Of a DNA stretch of 64,000 nt, positions 43,494 to 51,486 are shown in pieces. Location: contig NZ_JOAJ01000001.1 of NCBI RefSeq assembly GCF_000720425.1, positions 186,001 to 250,000 of the forward strand, in the 5' to 3' direction. The stretch comes from Nocardia rhamnosiphila NBRC 108938 (GTDB taxonomy: Bacteria > Actinomycetota > Actinomycetes > Mycobacteriales > Mycobacteriaceae). Made by a program: the position numbers and the translations under genes. The notes beneath the pieces were generated by a model that searched no databases, was not told the origin of the DNA, and saw only the letters and a program-made list of their open reading frames with translations. The first letter of the stretch is position 1. Every line of letters begins with the position of its first letter.

Positions 43494-44806
43494 CCGCAGC
43501 CGCGGTCGCCCTGTTCACCCGCGATCTGCGGGTGTGGGACAACCCCGTGCTCACCGCGGCGCACCGGGAGGCCTCGACGGTGGTCCCGCTCTTCGTGCTC
43601 GACGAGGCCATCCTGTCCGGTCGTTCCTGCCCGCCCAATCGGGCGCATTTCCTGGCGGCCGCCCTGCGCGAACTCGACGACGAACTCCGTGCGCTCGGCG
43701 GCCGGCTCGTCGTCCGCGCCGGAGATGTCGCCGAAGAGGTAGCGCGGGTGGCGGAGACGGCGGCCGCGCCGGTCGTCCATATCGCCGCCGATGTCAGTGC
43801 CTACAGCCGCCTCCGGGAGCGGCGGCTGCGTGATCGCCTGGCCCGTGACGGTCGCGAACTGCGGGTCCACACTGCCTCGCTGACCGTTGTGCCGCCCGGC
43901 GATCTGGTGCCCGCCGGCAATGATCACTTCGCCGTGTTCACGCCCTATCTGCGGCGCTGGACCAGCGACCGGCACCGGGCGGCGCTGCGCGCGCCGCGCC
44001 GCCTCGAGCTGCCGGAGATCGCCGCCGGGTCGCTCCCGGAGCCGGGCGAGCTCGGTGCGGGAGAACCCTCACCCGAACTGTCGGTCGGCGGCGAGACCAC
44101 GGGCCGCAAAATCCTGCGGGACTGGCTTTCCCGCAACCTCGACGGCTACGCGTCCGGCGGCGACGATATGGCCGCCGACACCACTTCACGGCTTTCCCCG
44201 TACCTGCATTTCGGTTGTCTCTCGCCGGGGGAGGTAGTGCGCCGCGCCGGGGATTCCACCGAGGGCGCCGCCGCGTTCGTCCGGCAGGTGGCCTGGCGCG
44301 ACTTCCACCACCAGGTACTGGCCGCCCGGCCCGGCGCGGCATGGGCCGACTATCGCGCGCGGGATATCCGCTGGCGCGACGACGAGCAGGCGCTCGAGGC
44401 CTGGCGCGAGGGACACACCGGCATTCCGATCGTCGATGCCGGGATGCGGCAATTGCGCGCACAGGGCTGGATGCACAATCGCGCCCGCCTGATCACCGCG
44501 AGCTTCCTCGCCAAATCGCTGCGGGTGGACTGGCGGGCCGGCGCTCGACACTTCCTGTACTGGCTGGTCGACGCGGACCTGGCGAACAATCAGCTCAACT
44601 GGCAATGGGTCGCCGGAACCGGAAACGACACCCGCCCGAACCGGGTGCTCAATCCGCTGCGCCAAGCCGACCGCTACGACCCGCAGGGCGACTACGTGCG
44701 GCGCTGGGTGCCGGAACTCGCCGATATCGAAGGCCGGGCGATCCACCGGCCGTGGCGGCTCGACACGGACTATCCGGCGCCGATCCTCGAATTCCCCGGG
44801 ATGTGA
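43490..44806 (+). CDS. phr: Deoxyribodipyrimidine photolyase (cryptochrome/photolyase family)
   Basis: A 438-residue class I photolyase. The N-terminal antenna domain starts AVALFTRDLRVWDNPVLTAAHREA; the FAD domain contains TSRLSPYLHFGCLSPGEV, WRDFHHQVLAARPG, and GIPIVDAGMRQLRAQGWMHNRARLITASFL, and ends with NDTRPNRVLNPLRQADRYDPQGDYVRRWVPEL. All key FAD-binding blocks are intact, so it should repair cyclobutane pyrimidine dimers using blue light. It overlaps the VOC gene start-stop by 4 bases. Confidence 0.92.
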   Translation: MTAAAVALFTRDLRVWDNPVLTAAHREASTVVPLFVLDEAILSGRSCPPNRAHFLAAALRELDDELRALGGRLVVRAGDVAEEVARVAETAAAPVVHIAADVSAYSRLRERRLRDRLARDGRELRVHTASLTVVPPGDLVPAGNDHFAVFTPYLRRWTSDRHRAALRAPRRLELPEIAAGSLPEPGELGAGEPSPELSVGGETTGRKILRDWLSRNLDGYASGGDDMAADTTSRLSPYLHFGCLSPGEVVRRAGDSTEGAAAFVRQVAWRDFHHQVLAARPGAAWADYRARDIRWRDDEQALEAWREGHTGIPIVDAGMRQLRAQGWMHNRARLITASFLAKSLRVDWRAGARHFLYWLVDADLANNQLNWQWVAGTGNDTRPNRVLNPLRQADRYDPQGDYVRRWVPELADIEGRAIHRPWRLDTDYPAPILEFPGM

Positions 44807-44808
44807 CG

Positions 44809-44844
44809 CGACGATGCCCGGACCGCACGGCCCGGGCATCGTCG
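44809..44844. terminator. Bidirectional hairpin terminator
   Basis: Arms CGACGATGCCCGG (44809-44821) and CCGGGCATCGTCG (44832-44844) pair perfectly over 13 bases. The hairpin lies between the convergent photolyase and DoxX genes. Confidence 0.75.
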
Positions 44845-44858
44845 AATCCGCCGCCTGA

Positions 44859-45956
44859 TCAGCGGAGTTTGGACTTCGCGGCCTTCTTCTTGGCCTTCGC
44901 CTTCGCTTTGTCGGCCTTCGCCTTCGCCTTGGCCAGCTGGGCGCGCTGTGCCTTCGCCGAGGCGCCGAGTTCGCCGCCGCGGTGCTTGGTGTAGTCGGCG
45001 AGTTCGGCCGCGCGGTTCTTGGCCGCTTCCGCCCATTCGGGGCCGCGATGCTGGGCGGTTTCGGCGAGTTCGCCGCCGCGGTGCTTGGTGTAGTCGGCGA
45101 GTTCGGCCGCGCGGTTCTTGGCCGCTTCCGCCCACTCCGGACCCCGGTGCTGCGCCGTTTCGGCGAGTTCGCCGCCGCGGTGCTTGGTGTAGTCCGCCAG
45201 CTCGGCGGCCCGGCTCTTCGCCACCGCGGCCCATTCGGGACCGCGGGTCTGGGCGGTTTCGGCCAGCTCGGCACCGCGATGCTTCGCGATATCGGCCCAG
45301 TCGGCGCCCCGCTTCTTGGCGGTGTCCGCCCACACCGGACCCCGCTGCTGGGCGATCTCGGCCAGCTCCGCCCCGCGGTCGGCCGCGGAACCCGCCAGAT
45401 CCCGGCCTCGGTCGGCGGCCTGGTGCAGTTGCTGCCGGACCGCGTCGCCGGTGCCGCTACGGGCCGACGACCCCACCGGCAGCGCACCGCCGACGGTGGC
45501 GGCGGCCCGCCGGGCGGCGCGGCGTCCCCGCCAGCCCAGCGAGGGCTTACCCGCGGTATCCGACGCCGCGATCATCAGGCCCCCCAGCAGGCTCACGTCC
45601 TTGAGGAATGCCGTCCGTTTCGCCGCGCGGCGCTCCGGATCGTTCTCGGCCCAGAAGTTCTGCTCGGTGACCGTCGCCGGAACCACCGTCGCCGCCAGCG
45701 CCAGCGCCGCCGGGCGCGGCGCCTTGCCCAGCGCCAGCAGGGCGCCGCCGGCGATCTGCACGGCCGCGGTCACCCGCACCAGGGTGCTGGGGTCGGCGGG
45801 CAGGTTGCCCGCGATATCGGACGGCAGCGATTCCTTCCCCTTGTGGACCAGAGTCGACGCCTCTTTCACCCGTGATTCCGGATGCATCAGTGTTTCGACT
45901 CCGTTGACGACGAACGCACTCGCCAGCAGGGGGCGGGCGAACCGGCGTAGCAGCAT
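44859..45956 (-). CDS. DoxX-family membrane protein with hendecad repeat and Lys/Ala tail
   Basis: A 365-residue protein. Residues 1-150 are a DoxX domain with about four helices (LLRRFARPLLASAFVVNGVE, LVRVTAAVQIAGGALLAL, FLKDVSLLGGLMIAAS). Residues 195-340 are a run of 11-residue repeats such as RGAELAEIAQQ, RGPVWADTAKK and RAAELADYTKH, and the end is (A)KAKAKADKAKAKAKKKA, resembling a histone-H1-like tail. I choose ATG 45956 (MLLRRF), 9 bases after AAAGGG. The N-terminal part fits a membrane redox-partner family; the tail is unusual. A 99-base DNA repeat underlies it. Confidence 0.82.
   Translation of the reverse strand: MLLRRFARPLLASAFVVNGVETLMHPESRVKEASTLVHKGKESLPSDIAGNLPADPSTLVRVTAAVQIAGGALLALGKAPRPAALALAATVVPATVTEQNFWAENDPERRAAKRTAFLKDVSLLGGLMIAASDTAGKPSLGWRGRRAARRAAATVGGALPVGSSARSGTGDAVRQQLHQAADRGRDLAGSAADRGAELAEIAQQRGPVWADTAKKRGADWADIAKHRGAELAETAQTRGPEWAAVAKSRAAELADYTKHRGGELAETAQHRGPEWAEAAKNRAAELADYTKHRGGELAETAQHRGPEWAEAAKNRAAELADYTKHRGGELGASAKAQRAQLAKAKAKADKAKAKAKKKAAKSKLR
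44991..45188. repeat. Two near-identical 99-base tandem units (3 x 11 codons)
   Basis: Bases 44991-45089 and 45090-45188 are nearly identical and encode three 11-residue repeats each, inside the DoxX gene tail. A third, more diverged copy follows. Such perfect units expand and contract by slippage or recombination. Confidence 0.7.
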
Positions 45957-46438
45957 GATGTGCATCCCTTTCTTCGGTGTTTCGCATCTGTCACAGCTGG
46001 TCACCAGGGGTAGTAGGCCAGAGTACTGCCGATCTACCCGGCTTCCGGGCCGGGAAACAGAACCGGCCGCTTCGTGTCCGCCCGAACCGGCATCCGGGTC
46101 GGGTGGCGAATATCCGGTAATCCGACATCCCTGTGACCAGGGTCATATAATCCGATCGGATGCATGACCTGCACCAGGTAAGGCATCGAACATCGCGTCC
46201 TGTGCGCGATATGCCGCCGTGCCGCGCCGCCGTCCTGGGTATCGTCCGGCAAATGTCGCCGGGTGCTATGCCGCTGTGGTGGGCAGTGCCTATTCTCGGA
46301 TTCAGGGCATCCGCACCGCAGGCGCCCGGCGCCCCGGTCGGCGGAGCCGCGGTGCCGGGGTCGCATTCTCCGTGACCACCGGCAGTTGTACGAGCCGGAA
46401 AATCTGCACATCGCCTGTCATCGGAAGGACGCAATACA
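45957..46438. other. Spacer with a consensus promoter but no assigned gene
   Basis: I find no family-recognisable gene in these 482 bases. They include the promoter annotated at 46122-46151 and inverted repeats at 46134-46145, 46150-46161 and 46167-46179. A 71-codon frame (46160-46375, MHDLHQVRHRTSRP) begins within 10 bases of the predicted transcription start and could be leaderless, but I do not annotate it as real. Confidence 0.45.
46122..46151 (+). promoter_or_regulatory. Strong sigma-70-type promoter with embedded palindrome
   Basis: The -35 CCGACA (46122-46127) and a perfect -10 TATAAT (46146-46151) are 18 bases apart. The spacer holds TGACC-AG-GGTCA (46134-46145), a perfect inverted repeat suited to a repressor. 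The downstream Acg-type gene starts nearly 290 bases later. Confidence 0.55.
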
Positions 46439-47407
46439 ATGTCCGCCACGATCCCGGATCGTGAGGCCACCGATCTCGCACTCGGCCTGGCGGTCCGAGC
46501 GCCGTCCGTGCACAACACCCAACCCTGGCGCTGGCGGTCCGCCGACTCCGGTATCCAGCTCTTCGCCGATACCGGCCGGCAGCTGATCGTCACCGATCCC
46601 TCGCTGCGCTCCCTCATCGTCAGCTGTGGTGCCGCGCTGCACCATATGCGCGCCGCCCTGGCCGCGCTCGGCTGGGCCTCCGCCGTGGACTACTGCCCGG
46701 ACCCCGGCGACCCCGACCATCTCGCCACGATCCACACCACTCGCCGGCCGCCCACCGACGCCGAGATCGAAATGGCCGCCGCCATCCTGCTGCGCCGGAC
46801 CGATCGCCGCCACTACCTGCCCGAGCCGATTCCGGCCCGTTATCTGCGGTCCCTGGCAACGCAGGTCTCGGCGCGCGGAGCCGCCGTCCGGCAGGTCCCC
46901 GACACCCTGCTACCACGGCTGGCGACGCCCATGCAGCACGCGGTCGCCGCGCACGCCACCGACCGGCTGTACCAAGAGGAGATCGCCCACTGGAGTGGAC
47001 GTGACCGGCTCACCGACGGTGTGCCGTCCCGGAACGCCCCCGCGGCGCGCCCGGACGGCGAGATCCCGGTACGTACCTTCGCCGACCCCGGCCTGCTCGA
47101 TCCGGCGAACCAGCCGGACGCCGCGCAATGGCTCGTCGTCGGCACCGCCCGCGACGACCGGCGGGCCCAACTGCGGGCAGGGGAGGCGACGAGCGCGCTG
47201 CTGCTGACCGCGACCGAACTGGGCCTGGCCACCAGCGTGCAGACCGAACCTCTCGGCGTGCCGGACGCACGGCAGGAAATCCGGACCGGCCTACTCCACG
47301 ACTGCGCGTACCCCCAGTCCATGGTGCGGGTCGGCTGGAGTTCCCGCGGTTCCGCGCCGCTGGCCGATACCCCGCGGCGCCCGATCGACGAGATACTCGA
47401 GGTCTGA
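46439..47407 (+). CDS. Acg-family FMN-binding nitroreductase-like protein
   Basis: A 322-residue protein of the Acg group (mycobacterial Rv2032 and Rv3131 relatives). The N-terminal ATDLALGLAVRAPSVHNTQPWRWR and the block RRTDRRHYLPEPIP followed later by QWLVVGTARDDRRAQLRAGEATSALLLTATELGL are diagnostic. These are monomeric double-nitroreductase folds; activity with NADPH is reported lacking in some relatives, and many are dormancy-linked. The start follows GGAAGGACGCAATACA. No DosR-type box is evident, so the hypoxia link is not supported by sequence here. Confidence 0.85.
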   Translation: MSATIPDREATDLALGLAVRAPSVHNTQPWRWRSADSGIQLFADTGRQLIVTDPSLRSLIVSCGAALHHMRAALAALGWASAVDYCPDPGDPDHLATIHTTRRPPTDAEIEMAAAILLRRTDRRHYLPEPIPARYLRSLATQVSARGAAVRQVPDTLLPRLATPMQHAVAAHATDRLYQEEIAHWSGRDRLTDGVPSRNAPAARPDGEIPVRTFADPGLLDPANQPDAAQWLVVGTARDDRRAQLRAGEATSALLLTATELGLATSVQTEPLGVPDARQEIRTGLLHDCAYPQSMVRVGWSSRGSAPLADTPRRPIDEILEV

Positions 47408-47419
47408 TCGACCGCGACC

Positions 47420-47438
47420 GGGCGGGCTTTCGCCGCCC
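47420..47438. terminator. Short hairpin terminator candidate
   Basis: GGGCGG (47420-47425) and CCGCCC (47433-47438) flank a 7-base loop GCTTTCG between convergent genes. It is short but well placed. Confidence 0.4.
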
Positions 47439-47440
47439 CG

Positions 47441-48367
47441 TCAGTAACCGCGTTCGGTATCGACGAGAGCCAGCAGCGGTTCGCCCGCCGCGAACCGTTC
47501 CACATTCGCTCGCACATGCTCGGCCAGCAGGCCCGGCAGACCGCCGGACGGATTCGCCAGATGCGGTGTGATCACCGCATTGGGCAGCGACCACAGCGGA
47601 TGCCCGTCGGGCAGCGGTTCCGGATCGGTGACATCCAGTGCCGCGCCCCCGATGGTCTCCTCGCGCAGCGCCCGCACCAGCGCATCGGTATCGATCAGCG
47701 ATCCCCGCGCGATGTTCACGATCCAGGCCGCCGGTTTCATCCGGGCCAACGCGTCGGCGTCGACGAGATGCGCGGTATCGGCCGTCGCCGGTGCCGCGAT
47801 CACGATATGGTCCGCGCGCGAGAAGAGTTCGGCGTTCCTGCTCGCGTCCACCGTCTCGACCGCCCCCGGTACCGGCGTCCCGGACCGGGTGGAGGCCAGC
47901 ACCTGTGCCCCGAACGCGTGGAACAGCGGGATCATCGCCCGGCCGATACCCCCGCAGCCGATAATGGCGACAGTGGCCCCGTGCAGCCTCCCCACCCGCG
48001 TCTCGAACTCGGCCTTACGCCACGAAGTCGCACGCGTCTGTTCGCCCAGCCCGCGTACGCCCGCCAAGAGCAGCAACACCGCATGCTCGGCCACACTCGG
48101 CGCATAGGCACCGGCCGCCGAGGTCCAGACGCGGTCGTTGTCGATGAGGCCCGCCGCGAACCACCGCTCGATCCCCGCACTCGGCAACTGCACCCACCGC
48201 ACCGCATCCGGTAACCGCTCGGGAAAGGAATCCGGTCCGCCCTTCCACACCACCGCCTCGGCATCGCCCAACGACACCAGCCGGCCACCACCCGCCTCGA
48301 TTCCCCGGGCGAGGGCGGGGTCGTATTCCGGACCCAGGTGGATGGCGGGAACTCTGGTATGCGGCAC
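47441..48367 (-). CDS. D-isomer-specific 2-hydroxyacid dehydrogenase, GhrA-like
   Basis: A 308-residue NAD(P)-dependent dehydrogenase. The cofactor block ATVAIIGCGGIGRAMIPLFHAFGAQV shows GxGGIG; the catalytic Arg is in VNIARGSLIDTDALVRAL, the Glu in DVTDPEPLPDGHPLW, and the His in VITPHLANP. It reduces glyoxylate, hydroxypyruvate or another 2-oxoacid, or oxidises the D-hydroxyacid. It differs from the 2962 enzyme in sequence and length. It stands in its own unit on the minus strand. Confidence 0.88.
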   Translation of the reverse strand: MPHTRVPAIHLGPEYDPALARGIEAGGGRLVSLGDAEAVVWKGGPDSFPERLPDAVRWVQLPSAGIERWFAAGLIDNDRVWTSAAGAYAPSVAEHAVLLLLAGVRGLGEQTRATSWRKAEFETRVGRLHGATVAIIGCGGIGRAMIPLFHAFGAQVLASTRSGTPVPGAVETVDASRNAELFSRADHIVIAAPATADTAHLVDADALARMKPAAWIVNIARGSLIDTDALVRALREETIGGAALDVTDPEPLPDGHPLWSLPNAVITPHLANPSGGLPGLLAEHVRANVERFAAGEPLLALVDTERGY

Positions 48368-48475
48368 AGTTCACTTCCGGGACGTCGGGACTGATGGCCG
48401 CATCATCATCCGCCGGCGCGGGCGTCGTCAACAATTCCTCTCACCCGGACCGAGACGCTGGACGCGGCCCGGCCG

Positions 48476-49300
48476 CTAGGAGAGGTTTCCGGCCGCCAGC
48501 GCCCGCACCCCGGCCACGGTCCCGCCGTCGACCAGCAGATCGACCCCCGAGATGAAACTCGACGACGGGTCCAGCAGGAAAGCCGCCGCATGCGCGATAT
48601 CGTCCGGGGTCCCCAACCGCCCGGTCGCCGACGCGTTGACCATCGCCCGCATCGCCGCACCCGACTCGCCGTCCAGCTCCTGCCGCCCCATCGGCGTCGA
48701 GATCACCCCCGGACTGATCGAATTGAGCCGCGCACCCCGCCGCCCCCACGCGACCGCCGCGGCCTGTACCCGCGCCACATTGCCCCGTTTCGCCACCGCG
48801 TAGGCGATACCCGGATGCGCCTCGTGGTCCAAGAACGGCAACGCCAGCAACTCCGCCGCCGGCGTATGCGCGAGCGCCGCGACCTGATCGTCGGGCAGCG
48901 GCGCCATATACGCCGACATACTCGCGATCACCACCCCCGCCCCGCCCTCGGCGACCACACTCTCGAAAGCATCCAGGATCAGCGCCGTCCCCAGCAGATC
49001 CACCTCCAGCACCGCCTTCGTCACCGCCTGGGTCGGCGACACCCCCGCAGTGTGCGCGATATGCGTGACCCGCCCCGCCTCACCGGCCGCCGCGGCCAAC
49101 GCCGCCACGGACCCGGCATCCGAAACATCGACATACTGCCCGCGAACCTCATGCCCCTCACCGGCCAGCACCTCGACCACCGCGCCCAGATTGTCCTTGT
49201 CGAAATCGGCGATCAGCAGCCGCCGGCCACCCCCCACCCGGCGTGCGATCGCCCGCCCCATACCTCCGACCCCGATAACGACCGCGACATCCTGTCCCAC
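48476..49300 (-). CDS. Short-chain dehydrogenase/reductase
   Basis: A 274-residue SDR with an unusual glycine motif, VAVVIGVGGMGRAIARRV (GVGGMG instead of TGxxxGxG). Later blocks are THIAHTAGVSPTQ (in place of NNAG), VIASMSAYM (catalytic Ser), YAVAKRGNVAR (YxxxK) and SFISGVDLLVDGGTVAG. I start at GTG 49300 because GAGGAGCGCCAG precedes it; an in-frame ATG at 49390 adds 30 basic residues. It is probably NAD-linked with an unknown substrate, and its nearest downstream neighbour is the hydroxyacid dehydrogenase. Confidence 0.85.
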   Translation of the reverse strand: MGQDVAVVIGVGGMGRAIARRVGGGRRLLIADFDKDNLGAVVEVLAGEGHEVRGQYVDVSDAGSVAALAAAAGEAGRVTHIAHTAGVSPTQAVTKAVLEVDLLGTALILDAFESVVAEGGAGVVIASMSAYMAPLPDDQVAALAHTPAAELLALPFLDHEAHPGIAYAVAKRGNVARVQAAAVAWGRRGARLNSISPGVISTPMGRQELDGESGAAMRAMVNASATGRLGTPDDIAHAAAFLLDPSSSFISGVDLLVDGGTVAGVRALAAGNLS

Positions 49301-49465
49301 CTGGCGCTCCTCACCGCGACTGCTCCGCTGCGCACCACAATCTACCCACGCGCCGCGGCCGCCGGAGCGGAATTCGTCACCCGCTGACAATGAAGCGGAA
49401 AACCCCAGGTGGTACCCGCGATTTTGCCCCGGTGGCGCGATCCGATACTCTTGCTGAGCACACCG

Positions 49466-49550
49466 GTCCGGGTGGCGGAATGGCAGACGCGCTAGCTTGA
49501 GGTGCTAGTGCCCTTTATCGGGCGTGGGGGTTCAAGTCCCCCTCCGGACA
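49466..49550 (+). tRNA. tRNA-Leu (anticodon GAG)
   Basis: An 85-base tRNA-Leu. The 7-base acceptor pairs GTCCGGG with TCCGGAC, ending in discriminator A and no encoded CCA. The anticodon arm CTAGC-TTGAGGT-GCTAG gives GAG at 49499-49501, and the long variable arm and the T-arm GGGGG-TTCAAGT-CCCCC are well formed. Its 3' end is the boundary of the mobile island; a diverged copy of the end and its flank recurs at 53771. Confidence 0.95.
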
Positions 49551-49690
49551 CAAAATCGACTATCTGACCTGAGTTTATACTCAGAGTCTATGAATCTTTT
49601 TTGATATATCCACAGGTCAAGACAGTGTGTAGGTGTTCGTGTCCTCCTCGGACACCTTTTCCGTAGCATTTCTGCGGCGGCAACTGTGTC
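49537..49690. repeat. Direct repeat copy A (tRNA-Leu 3' end and flank)
   Basis: These 154 bases match 53771-53924. The first 15 bases (TCCCCCTCCGGACAC) are identical, and the later core (AGGTCAAG, TAGGTGTT, TCCTCGGACACC, CATTTCTGCG) is about 80 percent identical by eye. It has the layout of an attachment or insertion duplication at the tRNA end. Confidence 0.7.
49569..49601 (+). terminator. tRNA-Leu terminator candidate
   Basis: The hairpin CTGAGT-TTAT-ACTCAG (49569-49584) is followed 10 bases later by CTTTTTT. The repeat copy B keeps a differently sequenced hairpin at the same place, which supports structure conservation. Confidence 0.45.
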
Positions 49691-49734
49691 TACGCACCGG
49701 CTCGGACACGGTCGCACTCGGTAATCGCCCGGCC

Positions 49735-51078
49735 CTAGTGATCTGAGTCGTTGTTCAGCGCCGTAAGTTTCTGACAGTAGTGGGCGAGGCTGTCGAGGAT
49801 CTGGTCGGCAGATTTGGTCCATACGAACGGTTTCGGGTCTTCGTTCCAGGCGTTGATCCAGGCCTGGACGTCGGCTTCGAGTTCGGCGACGCTGCGGTGG
49901 GCCGATCGGCGGAGTTTGCGGTTGGTGAGCTCGGCGAACCAGCGTTCGACGAGGTTCAACCAAGAACTGCTGGTGGGGGTGAAATGCAGGTGGAATCGTG
50001 GGTGGGCTGCCAGCCATCTGTTGATGGCGGGTGTTTTGTGGGTGCCATAGTTATCGCAGATCAGATGGAGATCCAGCTCGGCGGGGGTGTTGGCGTCGAT
50101 GGTTCTGAGGAATCGCAAGAACTCCTGGTGGCGGTGTCGGCGGTGGTGTTGGCCGATGACCTTGCCGGTGGCCACGTCGAGCGCGGCGAACAGGCTGGTG
50201 GTGCCATGGCGGACATAGTCGTGAGTGCGGCGTTCGGGCATACCGGGCATCATCGGCAACACCGGTTGCGAGCGATCCAGTGCTTGCATCTGAGATTTCT
50301 CGTCCACGCACAACACCAATGCCGCAGCCGGCGGATCCAGGTATAAGCCGACCACGTCACGGACCTTGTCGACGAACTGCGGATCGGTCGACAACTTCCA
50401 GGTGTCCACGAGATGCGGTTTGAGCCCGAACGCTCGCCAGATCCGCGAAATCGATGACTGGGACAAGCCGGCTGCCTTGGCCATACCCCGTGTCGACCAG
50501 TGGGTATCCCCACCTGCCGGAGTCTGCTCCAGCGTCTTCACGATGACCTTCTCGACCTGGTCATCGATGATCGTGCGCGGCGCACCGGGTCGCGGCTCGT
50601 CCACCAAGCCCTGCAGGCGATCCCGCACGAACCGGCCCCGCCATCGGGCCACGGTCTGCTCCCGTGTCCCCAGCGTCACGGCTACATCCTTGTTGGTCGC
50701 TCCCGCCGCGCACGCCAACACGATTCGGGCTCGAAAAGCCAAAGCCTGTGCTGTTTTCGGTCGCCTTGCCCACCGCTGCAACGCCTCTCGTTCTTCCTCG
50801 GACAGCACCAGTTCGACTTTCGATCGCCCCGAGCGCGGACTATCGGTCAATCCGTCCAGTCGCGACTCGACAAAGCGCCGACGCCACTTTCCGACCGTCG
50901 CAGTTGTCACTCCCAAATCCGCAGCGACCTGCGTACTCGCCGCATCCGGCTCTGCGCACGCCAACACGATCCGCGCCCGCAAACCCAGCCGGGAATCCCC
51001 ACGCGCCCAGCGGACAAGCACCTCGCCCTCAACATCGGACAGTGTCAACCCAGCCTTCGGCCGCCCCGTTCGCGCCAC
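49735..51078 (-). CDS. IS630-family transposase with duplicated N-terminal HTH
   Basis: A 447-residue DDE transposase, about 90 residues longer than usual for IS630. The catalytic region is complete: [26 protein letters not shown] and [14 protein letters not shown] carry the Asp, Asp and Glu. The extra length comes from a tandem copy of the helix-turn-helix region: residues 10-85 ([13 protein letters not shown] to [11 protein letters not shown]) and 88-165 ([13 protein letters not shown] to [11 protein letters not shown]). The TAG stop uses the TA target duplication and the next host base, so it lies outside the inverted repeat. Confidence 0.9.
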   Translation of the reverse strand: MARTGRPKAGLTLSDVEGEVLVRWARGDSRLGLRARIVLACAEPDAASTQVAADLGVTTATVGKWRRRFVESRLDGLTDSPRSGRSKVELVLSEEEREALQRWARRPKTAQALAFRARIVLACAAGATNKDVAVTLGTREQTVARWRGRFVRDRLQGLVDEPRPGAPRTIIDDQVEKVIVKTLEQTPAGGDTHWSTRGMAKAAGLSQSSISRIWRAFGLKPHLVDTWKLSTDPQFVDKVRDVVGLYLDPPAAALVLCVDEKSQMQALDRSQPVLPMMPGMPERRTHDYVRHGTTSLFAALDVATGKVIGQHHRRHRHQEFLRFLRTIDANTPAELDLHLICDNYGTHKTPAINRWLAAHPRFHLHFTPTSSSWLNLVERWFAELTNRKLRRSAHRSVAELEADVQAWINAWNEDPKPFVWTKSADQILDSLAHYCQKLTALNNDSDH

Positions 51079-51124
51079 TAACCAACCCTAGCAACTTACG
51101 GCGCTGAACAACGACTCAGATCAC
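49738..51124 (-). mobile_element. IS630-family insertion sequence
   Basis: The element is bounded by 32-base inverted repeats (GTGATCTGAGTCGTTG at the left end and its exact complement at the right), flanked by the TA duplications 49736-49737 and 51125-51126 expected of IS630. Its length is 1387 bases and it holds one transposase gene. It lies between direct repeat copies A and B. Confidence 0.9.
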
Positions 51125-51127
51125 TAG

Positions 51128-51486
51128 CTCTGTCGGTGCGTGGATACTGGATGCCGTTGGCTCTGACGAGGCGATCGGGAGCGACATAGTCGAGATCGTC
51201 GGAGTTGCGGATCTAAGGCAGGTATTGGCCTGCTCAACGCTGGGGTGTTTCGGCTGCGGAACATGGGGTCCACACGACGGATGTCGCTGCGGATACGAGG
51301 AGGGATTTGGGAGCGACGCTTCGGAGTGCACGGCACGCACCGCTGGGGTGACCGCCGTTGGGAAGTCGGCCCGGCCGGTCTGCAGGACAAGTTCTGCAAA
51401 TGAAGCCTCTCCGCATCGTCCAAGCGCAGTGCTCCAGCCAACGGGTCGAGAAGTTGCGGCCAAGCTATCAAGAATTTTCTGACACG
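51128..51486. other. Intergenic region, nothing recognised
   Basis: No gene or RNA was recognised in 359 bases between the IS630 element and the DUF2075 gene. Frames on both strands are short and lack family features. Base composition is less GC-rich than the chromosome to the left. Confidence 0.5.

Noticed and set aside
46160..46375. A real 71-codon gene
   Set aside because: The promoter is convincing but the translation shows no family or codon support, so it is left as a finding only.
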